Below, in pieces: positions 34,214 to 45,830 of a stretch of 64,000 nt of DNA (positions are counted from its first letter, which is position 1; each line of letters opens with the position of its first letter). The notes under the pieces were generated by a model. The model was not told the DNA's origin and made no database searches. It saw only the letters and a program-made list of their open reading frames with translations. This DNA comes from Notospermus geniculatus (lineage: Eukaryota; Nemertea; Pilidiophora; Heteronemertea; Lineidae). The stretch covers positions 32,658-96,657 of the forward strand of contig NMRB01001327.1 of assembly GCA_002633025.1 (NCBI GenBank), given 5' to 3'. The position numbers were made by a program, and so were the translations under genes.

Positions 34214-34956
34214 TTTAGCTCACCTAGGGTGAGCTATTATCGTGGTGCGGCGTCCGTCGTCTTCGTCGTCCGTTAGCAGGGCACGTTTCGTAACAGCTGG
34301 AGCTATTGATCTGGAACTTCGTGCATATATACCCCTAGGTCAGATGATCTAAGACAAGAAGTTACGGTTCGATTCGGTTCTTGGCTTGGCCACCAGGTGG
34401 TCAAAACCAAAAACACAAAAAGTGCAATACCTCCTGCACTAATGACTGGATCATCTCCAAATTTTTATCATAGGTGCATCTAATAAGGATACATAACATA
34501 TATAACGGGTTTTTGATTTGACCTACTTTTCAAGGTCACAGAGGTCAAAGTTGAAGATTTTGCCATTTGGTGGCACGTTTCGTAACTGCTAATCTTATTG
34601 ATCTGAAACTTGCTTTATTTAAATTCCTGTGTCAGATGACCTACATGTATGACACCAAGTTTCGGTCCAAATCGATTCTTTTCTTGGCCAACAGGTGGCC
34701 AAAAGGAAAGCTCAAAGTCCAATAATTCCTACACACGACTGGATCGTCTCCAAATTTTCGTCATCGATGCATCTAATGAGGATACATGACATATACATGT
34801 AACAGGTGATTTGACCGACTTTTCAAGGCCATGGAGGTCAAAGTTGAAAATTTTGCCATTTGGTTGGCACATTTCATGGTTATTTGACCTAGTATGTTCC
34901 AACTTTGTGTGGTTATGTATCTAGGTACCCTCCATGGACCATTTCATTTGCATCTG
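34214..34956 (+). repeat. AGCTCACC-headed repeat, copy 3 (longest)
   Basis: It starts TTTTTAGCTCACCTAGGGTG and shows the family's core twice: GTTAGCAGGGCACGTTTCGT near 34275, and a diverged second round from GGTGGCACGTTTCGTAACTG near 34570. It ends CATGGACCATTTCATTTGCA. The full family unit therefore has an internal two-fold repeat that shorter copies lack. Confidence 0.88.
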
Positions 34957-34984
34957 ATTTTTTCCATCGAGGCCTCAGCGAGCT

Positions 34985-35105
34985 TATTATTGGCCCTAGT
35001 GAGTAAGGATTGCAAAAGCCATATCAAGCTGCTCATGTTTCTAACTTGGATGGGTCTATTTAACTTGTCATTTGATAAGGCACCAGGACGGTTTCCTGTC
35101 CATAT
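34985..35105 (-). mobile_element. SINE A, 3' fragment
   Basis: On the - strand it holds the SINE body blocks ATAGACCCATCCAAGTTAGA and GATATGGCTTTTGCAATCC, and lacks the tRNA-like head. It is the most diverged copy of the family here. Confidence 0.55.
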
Positions 35106-35769
35106 ACGACGGGTATAATGTTTCCAGTTTTGAGTAATTCAGAAATGTACCGCCCTCCTACCGCCCCAGACCTACTTAACAGACGTCCCACGATGAGTTG
35201 AAGGAACTTCATACGAACACGTTCATAATGGCAATGGAATTGACTCCGAAATTTTGTGCTACATCCGTTTCATCTTGCCTCTAGCAAATGAAACTCCACT
35301 CCAACAGTCTTGTGCGTTGAAATGTACATGTACTTTGTACAGAACGTACGTCAAACCGCTGCAAATACCACAATCTCCCCGAAGTGATGGATAATAGAAG
35401 CAGGGCAAATCTATTGACCCAGGACTTAATAGCCATCCCTCAATAGTTGACGATCTCTGTCGGGGAACCTTCATTATTACTTCATCAATCATATTAAACC
35501 AAGCCATCAATCACGAGAGACCATAATACAAGTTTCGGTGTCCATACCTGCTGATGAAAATGGGAATATGTCAAATTTTAAATGTCAAGAGTGAGCGGTG
35601 TTTTATTATTAATAGGCTTCAGCGGAATGCGAAGTGACTCCATTCCATTAGAACAAGATCGTGCTCGTCTATCATGACGATACATCCATGATGTAATCGA
35701 GTGGCGGGACTGATTCGTTTTTTTCTAGCGGTCGTCTTTTAGAATACGTTGGCTGAGTCATTCAATCTT
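35106..35769. other. No gene recognised
   Basis: Only short frames, and no repeat recognised. Confidence 0.4.
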
Positions 35770-35990
35770 CTAAATGGACTGTCAGATTGGAAACATCGGC
35801 GCTTTCCACTGCTGATGTTCCGGGTTTGATTCGTTCTTCATGTAGAAAGGGCGACTCTCCTGGACAGGGCAGGTTTTCTGCAGGCAAGGCACATCGATTT
35901 TCTTCTGCTGTAGATTTATTCGCCCAATATTGTCTATAAAGCCAGTAATGCCGTACTTGGCCCTCGGCTCTCAACTCAATGTTCCCTAAT
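35770..35990 (-). repeat. Interspersed repeat E, copy 1
   Basis: On the - strand, GAGAGCCGAGGGCCAAGTAC and GGCATTACTGGCTTTATAGA match 54610-54690 in the same orientation. The class is unknown. A 70-codon frame running through it is not shared in the second copy. Confidence 0.6.
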
Positions 35991-36298
35991 CTTCTTTAAG
36001 AGGAAGGAATTTTGTCCCGGCGACCTGGGACCATGAACAATGACTTGGTCGGTCCTGCGGATCAGTTGGTCTACTTGTTTCCTATCCTTTCACCGTGGTA
36101 AATCCGGAATTGAAGATGCAACCAGTCACGTTATGGAGCCGGAGGTTCTTCGGAAGGTTTTTGGATAAGTTCTCTGCTGAAGCTGGTACCATACGGAAAT
36201 CTCACTAATGTCATCTCTGCAGGCCATGTTCCTGAGCTAAAACCTATGTTTGGCACATTGTACATGATCTTTGCGATGTGTGCAGCGTGGACTGTCCT

Positions 36299-36588
36299 GA
36301 CTGTGGGCTTCACGTCCGAGTGGTTATCACGTCCGTTCAGCAAGCGGCAGGTCCCCGGTTCGAATCTAGCCCGGGCCATATGGAACTTCATTCCCGGCTC
36401 TTCGCGTCCGTCGCATGGGACAGTAAGCCGTGGTGCCTTGTACCTTGTTTCTTTGCAAGGGCAAGTAAAACACCCCATCCAAGTGAGGAACATGAGTAGC
36501 TTGAGATGGCCTCATCCGTACTTCCCAGGGCACATAATGCAGTGGCATCGTCCCTACGGAAAAATCAAATACAAATACAAATACATAA
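36299..36588 (+). mobile_element. SINE A, full-length tRNA-derived copy
   Basis: The head has an A box in GTCCGAGTGGTTATCACG and a B box in CCGGTTCGAATC. The body follows (CAGTAAGCCGTGGTGCCTTG, GGGCAAGTAAAACACCCC, CATGAGTAGCTTGAGATGGC), and the tail is iterated AAATAC. It is the most complete member; others are at 34985, 56932, 57968 and 59237. Confidence 0.88.
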
Positions 36589-37130
36589 CTCTGGGCAGTG
36601 CGTTTCTCCAGAGTCGTAGATTTGGTCCGGTGTGTATGTTGAAACTGATGGTCATAAACCCATCGTGACTTAAAGGTCCAGATCCAATGGTTTTGCTAAA
36701 TCATACCTCAGGCCTCCTCTTACTTCAAAGTCTTGCCTCTTGGCATTGAAAAAGATGATAGCCTGAGGCTGTAAGTACGGTTCAAAAACAGGAAAGTCAG
36801 TTCTCGAAGATGGGTTTTGATGTAACTTGTAAAAGAAATCACATTAAAATCAGAATTTTTATTTACACTGCTAAAATTAAAGTTAATGGACTTCGTGTCT
36901 TTATCTTAAAATCTAATGGGCCACGAGGCGGGGGCGAAGCTTTCATTCTCTTAATGCATTCCGTGAAGTAAAAACGGCTTGGGTGAAAATCAAGTTAAAG
37001 ACATGAGACGAAGTACTCTGGTATTTTCTTTTCTTTGTTTCCAGTGGATCTCTGTGGGTGAGGTCGACATCCTTAAGTCACGTATCACTCAAATATTGAC
37101 GTGAGAGCTACATTAGAAATGCAGGTGGAA
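36589..37130. other. No gene recognised
   Basis: Nothing beyond short frames. Confidence 0.4.
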
Positions 37131-37282
37131 ACCGGGGACCTAATTATTCACGAAGCTCCCGTAACTTACGGAAGTGCGCAAACTATTGTCCTTTAGCGGA
37201 CAACCTATTGTTCACTATTAGCCTGACAAAGGATTTGCGTACCCTTAAAGTTACGGAGGCTTTGTGAATAAGGTTCCGGATC
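37131..37282. mobile_element. ~152-bp MITE
   Basis: GGGGACCTAATTATTCACGA with AGCTCCCGTAACTTACGG pairs with AAAGTTACGGAGGCTTTGTG and AATAAGGTTCC. The arms are imperfect. Confidence 0.7.
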
Positions 37283-38100
37283 CTTGGAGAAATGTTCTCT
37301 CAAACGGAGTCTTGCTTATTGTTTATTATTGGTAGTATCTTTTTTGTTACTCGACTGCTCCACAAAAGTCGAATTTGGGATAGATCGTTCCTAAAATGGC
37401 CAAAGTGAAATACTCTTAAGTCCGTTTTGAACGTTCAACCGTTGAAATGAACAAGTAGTAATTTAGAAGATAAGTAATTTGCTTGTCAACATTCGTTCGT
37501 CTATGCTTTTAAACTGTACCGGTGGGGCATAAGACACTCTTCTAATGGATGAGATTTCATTAGACTGCGATATTGCGATTGCGACGGCCTGCGGCGGGTT
37601 CAAGTTACAGGCGCGAAGATGGTGATGAAGCAAGCGGATTCGTTCTCGCTGCTATGAGGCACCGAAACGATCACTCTAAGTAGGATGTACATTGTGTTGA
37701 CATCATTTTGCGAATGATGAACATAAAAACAGGAAAATTGAAATATCATGTCGTCTTAGAAAATAATTTGCGATTCCCTCGAGCTGAGATGAACAGAAAA
37801 AGATGATAATATTGGAGTCTTCATATTAAAAGAAAAAAAACATGGTAATTTCATCTCGGAGGGACTGTTTTAGCTCTGAAGAAATTTCCCCTCGATAAAA
37901 TATGTTCTCTAAGTGTTCCTTGTGCCTAGATATAGGGCGTTTTTAAAATGGGAGGAGATTAGCAGGCAAGAGCCAATCAGGTAAAGGGTCCTATTAACAT
38001 GAGTAATACATTTACTGGTCGTCACGGGTATTTTAGCGGGCCACGAAAATCAATGTTTATTTACATTTTATTTGTTGTGTCCAGTCTTTCTTTGTCTTAT
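37283..38100. other. No gene recognised
   Basis: AT-rich with A runs near 37832, and no feature supported. Confidence 0.4.
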
Positions 38101-38345
38101 AATAATAATAATAATAATGTGTGGGCTTATAGTGCCTTTTACATTTAAGTGTCAAGGCACTTCACATTATTACCCAGCCTAATCCAGAAACCTTTCTGTA
38201 GAAACCAAGGGCAGCTATACAATCAAGCGCACACATGGACATTTCAGGCCAGTTGAGAGTATACAGAGTGACACAGCCAGGGATTGAACCCGCAACCTTC
38301 CGACCACGAGCCCAATGCTCTAACCATTGTGCCACCGCGCTCTCC
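38101..38345 (-). mobile_element. SINE B, tRNA-derived, (TTA)n tail
   Basis: The - strand head GGAGAGCGCGGTGGCACAAT continues as GGTTAGAGCA (A box) with GGGTTCAATCC (B box). The 3' end GTGAAGTGCCTTGACACTTA carries AAAGGCACTATAAGCC and then an ATT trinucleotide tail (AATAATAATAATAATAAT on +). That 3' end resembles the shared tails of several animal SINE and LINE pairs. It is not a functional tRNA gene. Confidence 0.88.
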
Positions 38346-38660
38346 AAAAGAAATGCCCCAAAAGAAATTTTGTTGATACCAAAGGCGTGCAATTTGGTGA
38401 GTTGGCATGTCCCATAAGTCCAAAATAACATAATATCAAAAATAGATAAAGACCAAAAATGTACCACTCTCAACGTTGAAAAGCGTAAAATTGGCAGCTG
38501 TCTCCCTAAAAACTTGGAAGACGTGAAAGTTAGTGCACCAAGTCAAAGAATTAGACACTGGCTACAAGCAGTATAAAATTCAATCAAATCCATCTACTGG
38601 TTTCAAAGATATCAATCTTTAAATAGATGACTATACCTCAGACTGGCATGGACCAGCACG

Positions 38661-38861
38661 TTGAGTTCATTTTTTTAAATATAGGTGGCGCAGGACCCTT
38701 TAATTGCTAATTACTCATTAGGGAATGCATGGATTTGCAAACAAAGTTGTGATTAGTATTCCTTGTGCCCCTGCCTATATTTTGGTGCCAAAAGATTTTA
38801 GATTTTTGCAACTTTTTTGAGCATGCGCCATCTATTATTTAAAAAAATAACTAAAACCCCT
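38661..38861. mobile_element. ~200-bp MITE
   Basis: GAGTTCATTTTTTTAAATAT with GGTGGCGCA pairs with GCGCCATCTATTATTTAAAA and AAATAACTAAA. An N follows at 38864. Confidence 0.65.
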
Positions 38862-39794
38862 GGNTTCGGTGAAAAACGACCACGCGCGATTGGTCAAAAT
38901 CCCCGCGTGATAAGAACCGCAGTAGAGGTCACAGCGCTCTCATGTTAACTTTCCACGCGTAACTCATCCATACACTTCATCAACATTATAAAGGCATGAG
39001 GCAACACAAGAAAGCTCTTCGCATATCTCAAGGGAACGCTTGGTTAAAGACGAGGGCAGAAGCAGTACGGCAGCCTGGCTTTCTTTCTTGATGGTTTCGT
39101 GGCTCCCTTACGCCAGGCGCCCAGCCAACAGCTGCCTAAAATTAACGCAGGATAGCTGGCGGGCCCTTTCACGACTACGTGCAACGATTTGTGAAGGAAT
39201 CTCCCCGACCGCCTCGCAGTCAAGACGGCACAAACATTTGTTGCTACTTCAGCTACTCGTCGAACTCTACTTATTGCTTCGTCTGTTTCCTTCATCGATT
39301 CTTGAACATTTAGCCCGCAGTCACCCGTGACGAAATTTCAAACTCAATGGCAGATTATTTCACGGTGGATTACTTTCGCATCTTCGCGGTTAGAGAGGTT
39401 AGATTCGCGAGTCACATGATCAATCATGTACTCGGGGGAAGCCGTTTAACGCCGAACTTGGCCCTCGAGATGAAGAAGAAGAAAATGAGATGTGTATGTT
39501 TGGATTCGATGGAAATGGAACCCAAAATCTGTAAACTGCTGAGGGTTAAGACAACATCGAGGTCTTTATTCGAGGTTGGATTTGTAAATTGAGACAGGTG
39601 ATCAGGAGAAACCTGCATTGCGGAAAGAGTTAAAGTCTAAACCACATTATTTGACTTGAAACCATCTTTCCTCTCTAAACTGAATTTTATTTCTAACTCG
39701 AAAGTACAGTCAGATGAACTTTTTATCCTTATTATGACATATAATAATGGAGGTACCGAAGTTGCCAAACTCGTCCTCGACTATGTTAATTCCC
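38862..39794. other. No confirmed gene; isolated TATA-like site
   Basis: ACATTATAAAGGCATGAG near 38987 resembles a core promoter. The following 39040-39330 frame reads WLSFLMVSWLPYA like a TM6 but goes nowhere, and the other frames are just as protein-like, so I make no call. Confidence 0.35.
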
Positions 39795-40090
39795 TGTACA
39801 TTTGTACCTTACTGAGGTTTTAGGCCTTTTAGATCAGTTTGTCTCTCAGTTCTTTCCCTTTTTACACGCTCTTGACTTTGTTGCAATATTATCGTTGTAT
39901 AGGGTCACTCTAGTCGCTCGATTAGGCCTGTCTTGTCTATGTCTTTGTTTTATTTATATATCTCTATGTCTTGTCTTTTGTAGAATCTCTGTAGTATTAA
40001 CGGCTTTGTTCTTTCAGTACCATTGTATCGCTTTTGCGTATACGGTGAATAAACCTATTCGTAATTCGTAATTCGTAATTCGTAATTCAT
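39795..40090 (+). mobile_element. Probable 3' end of a non-LTR retrotransposon
   Basis: A T-rich stretch ends TGAATAAACCTATTCG, followed by four copies of TAATTCG. A 3' end made of a short tandem repeat after an AATAAA-like signal is usual for 5'-truncated LINE copies. No reverse transcriptase sequence is present, so the class is inferred from the end only. Confidence 0.45.
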
Positions 40091-40439
40091 ACGCTATACG
40101 GGTTAGTCATGGACTTGTACCTTTTACTTCAGTGGTGACAGGCACTGATATTTCCTCTCGGGAAAGAAAATAAACCCAATTAGGTTATGCGAGAACACTC
40201 TTCTTGAAGAGCTCACGAGACCATTCCCATCATTGATGTTTGATCAAGAGCCGGAGTGAAGTAATTGGCAGTGAATAGCGCTGATCAATGGCAGGGAAAT
40301 AAACTGCCTCGTCCGTGATCAGAGAGCCAATAGTTGATTCACCTTGTTATATAGCTCGCTTTTTGCCAGCTCTCCTTGTCAATTGACTACAGAAAAGAAA
40401 ACTTGCATATTTCAAGCCTCGGCTTTGCACCCTCTCGGG
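40091..40439. other. No gene recognised
   Basis: Short frames only. Confidence 0.4.
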
Positions 40440-40915
40440 TTCAGGGAGCAATAGTTGGGATCACCCTCTCATGTTCAGTGACCAAGAGTCGGGGTCACCC
40501 CATCAAGTTCTGTGACCAAGAATCAGCGTCACACTCGCGGGTTTTGTGACCAAGAATCAGCGTCACCCTCTCGGATTTTGTGACTAAGAATGGGGTCACT
40601 CTCTCGGAATTCGTGACCAAAAAACGGGGTCACCTTCTCGGGTTTTTGACCGAGAATCAGCGTCACCTCTTGGATTTTGTGACCAAGAATCAGCGTCACC
40701 CTCTCGGATTTTGTGACCAAGAACCCGGGCCATCCTCTTGGTTCTGGTGACCAAGAATGGGGTCACTCTCCCGGAATTTGTGACCAAAAACCGGGGTCAC
40801 CCTCTCGGGTTTCCTGACCCAATCGTGACCAAGAATCTGGAGTCACCCTCTGCGACTTTGTGACAAAGAGGTCACCCTCTCGTATTTTGTGACCAGAAAT
40901 GGGGCCCCCTACACG
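40440..40915. repeat. ~34-bp minisatellite, about 14 units
   Basis: The unit is GTCACCCTCTCGGATTTTGT plus GACCAAGAATCAGC. Units vary in length by a few bases and include GGGGTCAC variants. Frames of about 63 codons on the - strand come from the repeat. Confidence 0.92.
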
Positions 40916-42259
40916 GGTTTTGTTATCAAGAAGGCCGGCCACTTGGGTTTATCGTGACCAGTCCGTTCCGAGGTCACTTCGCTTGGAGCATTTTGAATGT
41001 CCATGGTCTCTTCGAACTTCGACGGTTCTCTCCAACAAAGGCAAGTTGTCCTGTCGATGGCTCTCAACATCGAACACAGCCATAGATAAGATGCTTTAAT
41101 TCCACCCTCATCTGTGATGGTAAGTTCTTTCATGCTTTACACCATACCCAGCCAGCAAAAACCGATTCGCCACAGTCTGTCTGGTCAGTCGTCTTTTTTT
41201 ATCAGTGGCTTTTTTATCAGTGGCTCTCGGCATCGTCATTAAACGTCCCAAATGCTCCAGGCTCCCCTGGAACCTCGGCGTCTCATTTCACGCAGCAACA
41301 ACGCCTTGAGAAGGTGTGAATCTGACAGGCTAAAAGCCAACCAAAATTCACTTACCACGTCAAAAACGATGGCGAACGAGCACGTACTGGAGGATTGCTG
41401 TGGAACCAGGGGACCCATGGAAATGGCGTCCCGCCTTTCTGCTGATGCCACGAAGAAATTAAAACTGTCATTAAAAGTAGCCTCATCCCAAGTCCGTTAA
41501 AAACCCATCGACTCTACTCGATCATTGTCTTGACACCCGCCCGTGTCATCCGTTCTTTATTAAATGATTAAGTATTAATTACAGTTACGACGAGCCGAGA
41601 ATCCATGGCACAAGATTGACTGCCCAATTCTCCATCCGTCTTCATTTCAAATCGACGCTGCGATGTCTGAAAGCATTATTTTATCATTGCAGCATTTTTC
41701 TCTCTGTGGAACTTAAACATGCAACATTGCGTTGTTCACTTGTAAGGAACATGTATCCTAGTTGCTTTTCAATCTTAATTTATTTTAAAGTCATCCTTTC
41801 CAAATCCTTGTGAAACGTCCTTGTGGCTTTTTAATCCTAATTTATTTCGATGTGATCTATTTGTAATCCTGGTTCGGCGCGTTCTTTGTCGAGTAGGATT
41901 ACCTTCATAAGTCAGGCAAATGTTTGGAAACTCAGAGAAATGGCTTGGGAGCAGGAACAGCATGTTCTAACTTGAATAGCCATACTGCAGGGTTAGCAGT
42001 TTTACGTGCATGTCTTTGTTGCACATTGACTGCAACCAAGATCGAACACGTTCAGCTGAAGGGGTGAGATTTTGCAAGATGCCGTGGCAAAGACCGCAAA
42101 ACGTCACATCAGCACCTTGTGTTGGCATGATTTGCCATTAATAAATATGTTTTTAGAAACTACTCGAACCATCTGTCTATATAGAAGTATTGACGTTCGC
42201 AGGTCTTCTGTGGCTTATGATAATGACCTGTCTTCGATCGTAGCCTTTACCTTCCCTTT
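40916..42259. other. No gene recognised
   Basis: An 82-codon + frame at 41252-41500 has a balanced composition but no splice context or family match. Confidence 0.35.
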
Positions 42260-42893
42260 ATGGCAAGCGGATTGTCCAGTTATTCAAAAAACCTATATTT
42301 TTGCACTAAAACCTAGTTTTTTGCTCATAAAACTAACTTTTTGTGGAGAAAATATAGGTTTTTTGACAAAAACTAAGTTTTTTGAGCAAAAAACCTAGTT
42401 TTTGTCATAAAACTTATATTTTTACAATAAAACCTGGTTTTTTGCAATAAAACTAAGTTTTTTGCGATATAATATAGGTTTTTCAATCATCAGCATAAAA
42501 CTTAGTTTTTTGTACAAAAATATTAGTTTTTCTTCAATAACTGGACAAACAGCCAAAAACCTACATTTATGCTTAAAAAACCTGGTTTTATACAAAAACT
42601 TAGTTTTTCTTCAATAAAACCTGTATTTTTGTAGAAAATATAGGTTTCTTGAATTACTGGACAAACGGCGTACAAAAACCTAGTTTTTGTCAGGAAACTT
42701 ACATTTTCTACCTCGTCCCATGTGTACGATTTCGCTGTAATATNTAGACAAAAACTAGGTTTTTTGCTCAAAAAACTTAGTTTTTGTCAAAAAACCTATA
42801 TTTTCTCCACAAAAAGTAAGTTTTATGAGCAAAAAACTAGGTTTTAGTGCAAAAATATAGGTTTTTTGAATAACTGGACAATCCGCTTGCCAT
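42260..42893. mobile_element. 634-bp palindromic element built of small hairpins
   Basis: The outer arms of about 155 bp (ATGGCAAGCGGATTGTCCAG, then TTATTCAAAAAACCTATAT and onward) are almost identical in reverse complement; I see about one mismatch. Both arms and centre consist of iterated AAAACCTAGTTTTT and AAAACTTAGTTTTT words, each self-complementary or nearly so. Internal copies of the end motif TAACTGGACAAAC stand near 42539 and 42655, suggesting that two related elements fused or nested. An N lies at 42744. Confidence 0.9.
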
Positions 42894-43655
42894 ATCCCTT
42901 ATTATCACCGCGGGTATTAATCGCGTCATATCGAACTTGTCCACCATGAACAGACGCCTCAACCAGTATCAATAAGTCCTCACAACATGCGAAGATGCTG
43001 CTGTTAATTATCAGCTTTATCCAATCGTAATGAATCACCAATGTACACTGTAAGGAGAAGCAGGATTAATTCTTCTAAAGCGGGCAGCGTTCACCGTGTC
43101 TGACTGGCTGGTTATGATTCCCACCACCTGAGGGCTATTTTTGCAATATCCTTATGGTGACGATTCGGGTCAACAGGTAGACGAGGCTCAATGAGTACTT
43201 CCTTTGGGCTGCTGTGGTGGTCTTTATAATCAGTGCAACTTTAATTTCAGTTGGAGAAAGAGAATTTTCAACTCCCGGGTTTTCAACATTCCGAGCCGAG
43301 CAACACCTGCCAATTAAGATTGAGTGATGCGTCGGTAATTGAGACGATTTCTTCTCCAAATCAAAATGATTTCCTCCGGGCAGGGCTGTCTATGGGCGGT
43401 TATCTCCGCAAAAGGAGTCATTTCAAAATAAAGCCGTGGTATTTGTTCCTGATCTTTAGTCACTGTGGTGTGATGATGAGAAAGACGTTGAGCGGCGCTG
43501 CAGTCGTGAAGAGATTTAGAGAGGTCACGTTACCAACTTCGACATGTTTGTAGGTTTTGATCTGTATACGTTATGATGGTCTTTCATCATAGGTCTGCTA
43601 TGTTGGTCAGTATGCCTATCGAATCCCGGTACTGTCGTCGATTATGATGGTCTTT
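42894..43655. other. No gene recognised
   Basis: A short direct repeat, TTATGATGGTCTTT, occurs at about 43571 and 43642. Nothing else is supported. Confidence 0.4.
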
Positions 43656-44025
43656 AATGAGGAGGGCGCCGTACTAGTACCACACGGCGTCGCTGCGAGC
43701 GTTGTGACCAAAATTTATTTTTTCTTACGTTATTTCAGTTTACTCCTGGCATGAAAATAACCCGTTTGTTTTGGTCACCCGACTGTAAAACTTACATCAT
43801 CTTGTAGTAGATGAAAATTTCTCTAATTTCATTGCTTTTTTCCTTAAAACGGCCAAATGTGATGCCGATAAATGCATACGTTTTGTCTCATTATTCCTGT
43901 AGAAAAATGTACAGGTCACTTTTCATGACGCAACGTCAACACCTAAAATGACGTCAATGACGTCGCTAAGGTCACTTCGCTCGCAGCGCCGACTGTCGGG
44001 ATAAAAAAATATCGCCCTCCTCATT
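43656..44025. mobile_element. 370-bp fold-back element
   Basis: AATGAGGAGGGCG at the left pairs with CGCCCTCCTCATT at the right. GGCGTCGCTGCGAGCG pairs loosely with CGCTCGCAGCGCC further in. Confidence 0.75.
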
Positions 44026-44943
44026 GTAATTGTTGTTTTTACCAAGCGACACTAGCGCCGCCCAACGTCTTTCTCAGCTTCGACATCTTACCCATGGCTG
44101 TCCGTGAAAGAAAGGGTGAATTTAATTAGTCCCAGGCGCAACACCGAACCACTCATAATAGACCTCATGTCTTGACTGTTGCCTTCGTGGAACAGAAATT
44201 TCTTACTGCTGTTTTTTTCTTGGTGATTAATAATTCACCTCGATATGTCAAATAATTAACTTATTTTCCATATTCGTGAAGTTTCTGAACGTGCGTTGCA
44301 TAAACTTCGGTGGCAATCTGTGTCTGCCTTTGACAAGTTTACATCAGTCGCTATGGAAACCGACCTAAGTTCATGTTGGATGAGCCTTTTAACAATTAAG
44401 ACGGATGCAACAGAAAATTATATCTACGTCGATTTCAGTTACAATAGAATATTTTATCCGATACTGTTTGAAATTGACAACCTCGTGAAAACTCGTGGCA
44501 AAGTTGTGTTATTCCATTACCTCTTTCGAGAGATACGATGGCCTCTACTGTCACGGGAACACGGATTTGTTTAAAATCCATTTCAGATACATAAGCCACT
44601 CCAAGCAAAAACAGATTTAAGTAAGAACTCTGTAAGTCTATTAACATGAATCGTGACTACGAATCACGAACGCCGAGTACACTTGTTAATTTCATCAGAG
44701 CGCTCTAATCTTAGTCCCCATTTGCGCTCACTACTCTAAAATAATAGGCTTTCGAAGCGTGTTCATGGGTGGGGCGAGGTCGGGTGGGTTGGGAGCTAAA
44801 ATGAGGTGACACGCTGTAACAATATTATTCACTAATTGCTGGGTTCTCTCGTGAAACATTTGAGATCAATCGTATAGTCTTAGGAGAACGCATAAGTCTA
44901 TCATTATAGTATACTATTGCTGTCTGGGGAAGAGAACCAAAAG
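44026..44943. other. No gene recognised
   Basis: A 92-codon + frame (44296-44574) has no identifiable features. Confidence 0.35.
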
Positions 44944-45469
44944 CAGTGGACCCTCTCTTAGCCGACACCTCTCTATTAAAGACACCAAATTTGATGTCCC
45001 AATATTGGTAATTTCTAGAGATTGTGACCTACATAACCAGGACACCTCTCATTTAAAGGGAGATTCCATGCATTGTGTAAAATTTTGAATTTTATCCTTA
45101 ATAATCGAAATCGAAAATATCGTAAATACATTCAAAATCATTGATGTCCGCAACATGTCATTTTTTAAAATCAGCAAACTCATCATTTTAAGCATTTTTA
45201 TTGCATTCCAAGGGACCACTGCACAGCACATGTGATGTCATATGTGTTCAAAGCATATTTATGAAGGTACAACCAATAGGCCTAGCAGTCACAGTATTAG
45301 GTCATTCACTACAATAAAGGTGCTCAGCCTATGGGCACTAGTGACATCACAACTCATGGCAATAGTCTCCATGGATTGGTAAAAATTCAAAAGTGTACAA
45401 TGAGTGGAGTCTCCCTTTAAAGACACCATATTCAGTCTCGAGGGTGTCGGTAGTAGAGAGGATTCAGTG
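44944..45469. mobile_element. CAGTG-ended DNA element split by a TTAA MITE
   Basis: CAGTGGACCCTCTCTTAGCC with GACACCTC at the left pairs with GGTGTCGGTAGTAGAGAGGA and TTCAGTG at the right. Such ends occur in Tc1/mariner-pogo type elements. The body is interrupted at 45053 by the TTAA MITE; the two host parts rejoin as CTCATTTAAAGACACC. Confidence 0.65.
45057..45416. mobile_element. 360-bp TTAA-type MITE, copy 2
   Basis: It begins AGGGAGATTCCATGCATTGT and ends ACAATGAGTGGAGTCTCCCT, with perfect TTAA at 45053-45056 and 45417-45420. It is inverted relative to the copy at 10051-10385. Confidence 0.92.
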
Positions 45470-45477
45470 TATATATC

Positions 45478-45830
45478 TATCGTCTGTATCTTGTTTTGAC
45501 TATACAGGGTGGTCAAAAAAACGCACAAGCATTCTTCCACTAACCAGAGCCCAAAACTACTGATGGCATTGGATGGGGAATCTTTCTAGAAGGAAGAAGA
45601 CACCATTGGGTCCAGTGGTTCGAGCTGCAGACTCTATTTTGTGAAGCAAGGTCGAGGCCCTTGGTGAATTGGAGGTATTGGACCGAATCGAGGTATCTTG
45701 GTCTTATGTTTCTCCCAGAAAGATTCACTGTCCATTCATACCAGTAGTTTGGGACTGAGGGTGGTGGAAGTATGCTTGTGCGTTTTCTGTGGAGCACCCT
45801 GTATAGTCAAAACAAAATACAGGCGATAGA
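45478..45830. mobile_element. TATACAGGGTG-ended DNA element
   Basis: TACAGGGTGGTCAAAAAAAC with GCACAAGCATTCTTCCAC (from 45503) pairs with GTGGAAGTATGCTTGTGCGT and CACCCTGTA (to 45803). TA on both sides fits Tc1/mariner insertion. The pairing continues outside: CTATCGTCTGTATCTTGTTT and TGAC on the left match GTCAAAACAAAATACAGGCG and ATAG on the right. The whole inverted structure is therefore about 353 bp. Confidence 0.8.

Noticed and set aside
39040-39330. Frame with WLSFLMVSWLPYA resembling a GPCR TM6
   Set aside because: No TM7 or other helix follows, and the two other frames of the same DNA look equally protein-like.
40440-40915. CRISPR array
   Set aside because: The repeats are contiguous and variable, without unique spacers, and the genome is eukaryotic. 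It is a minisatellite.
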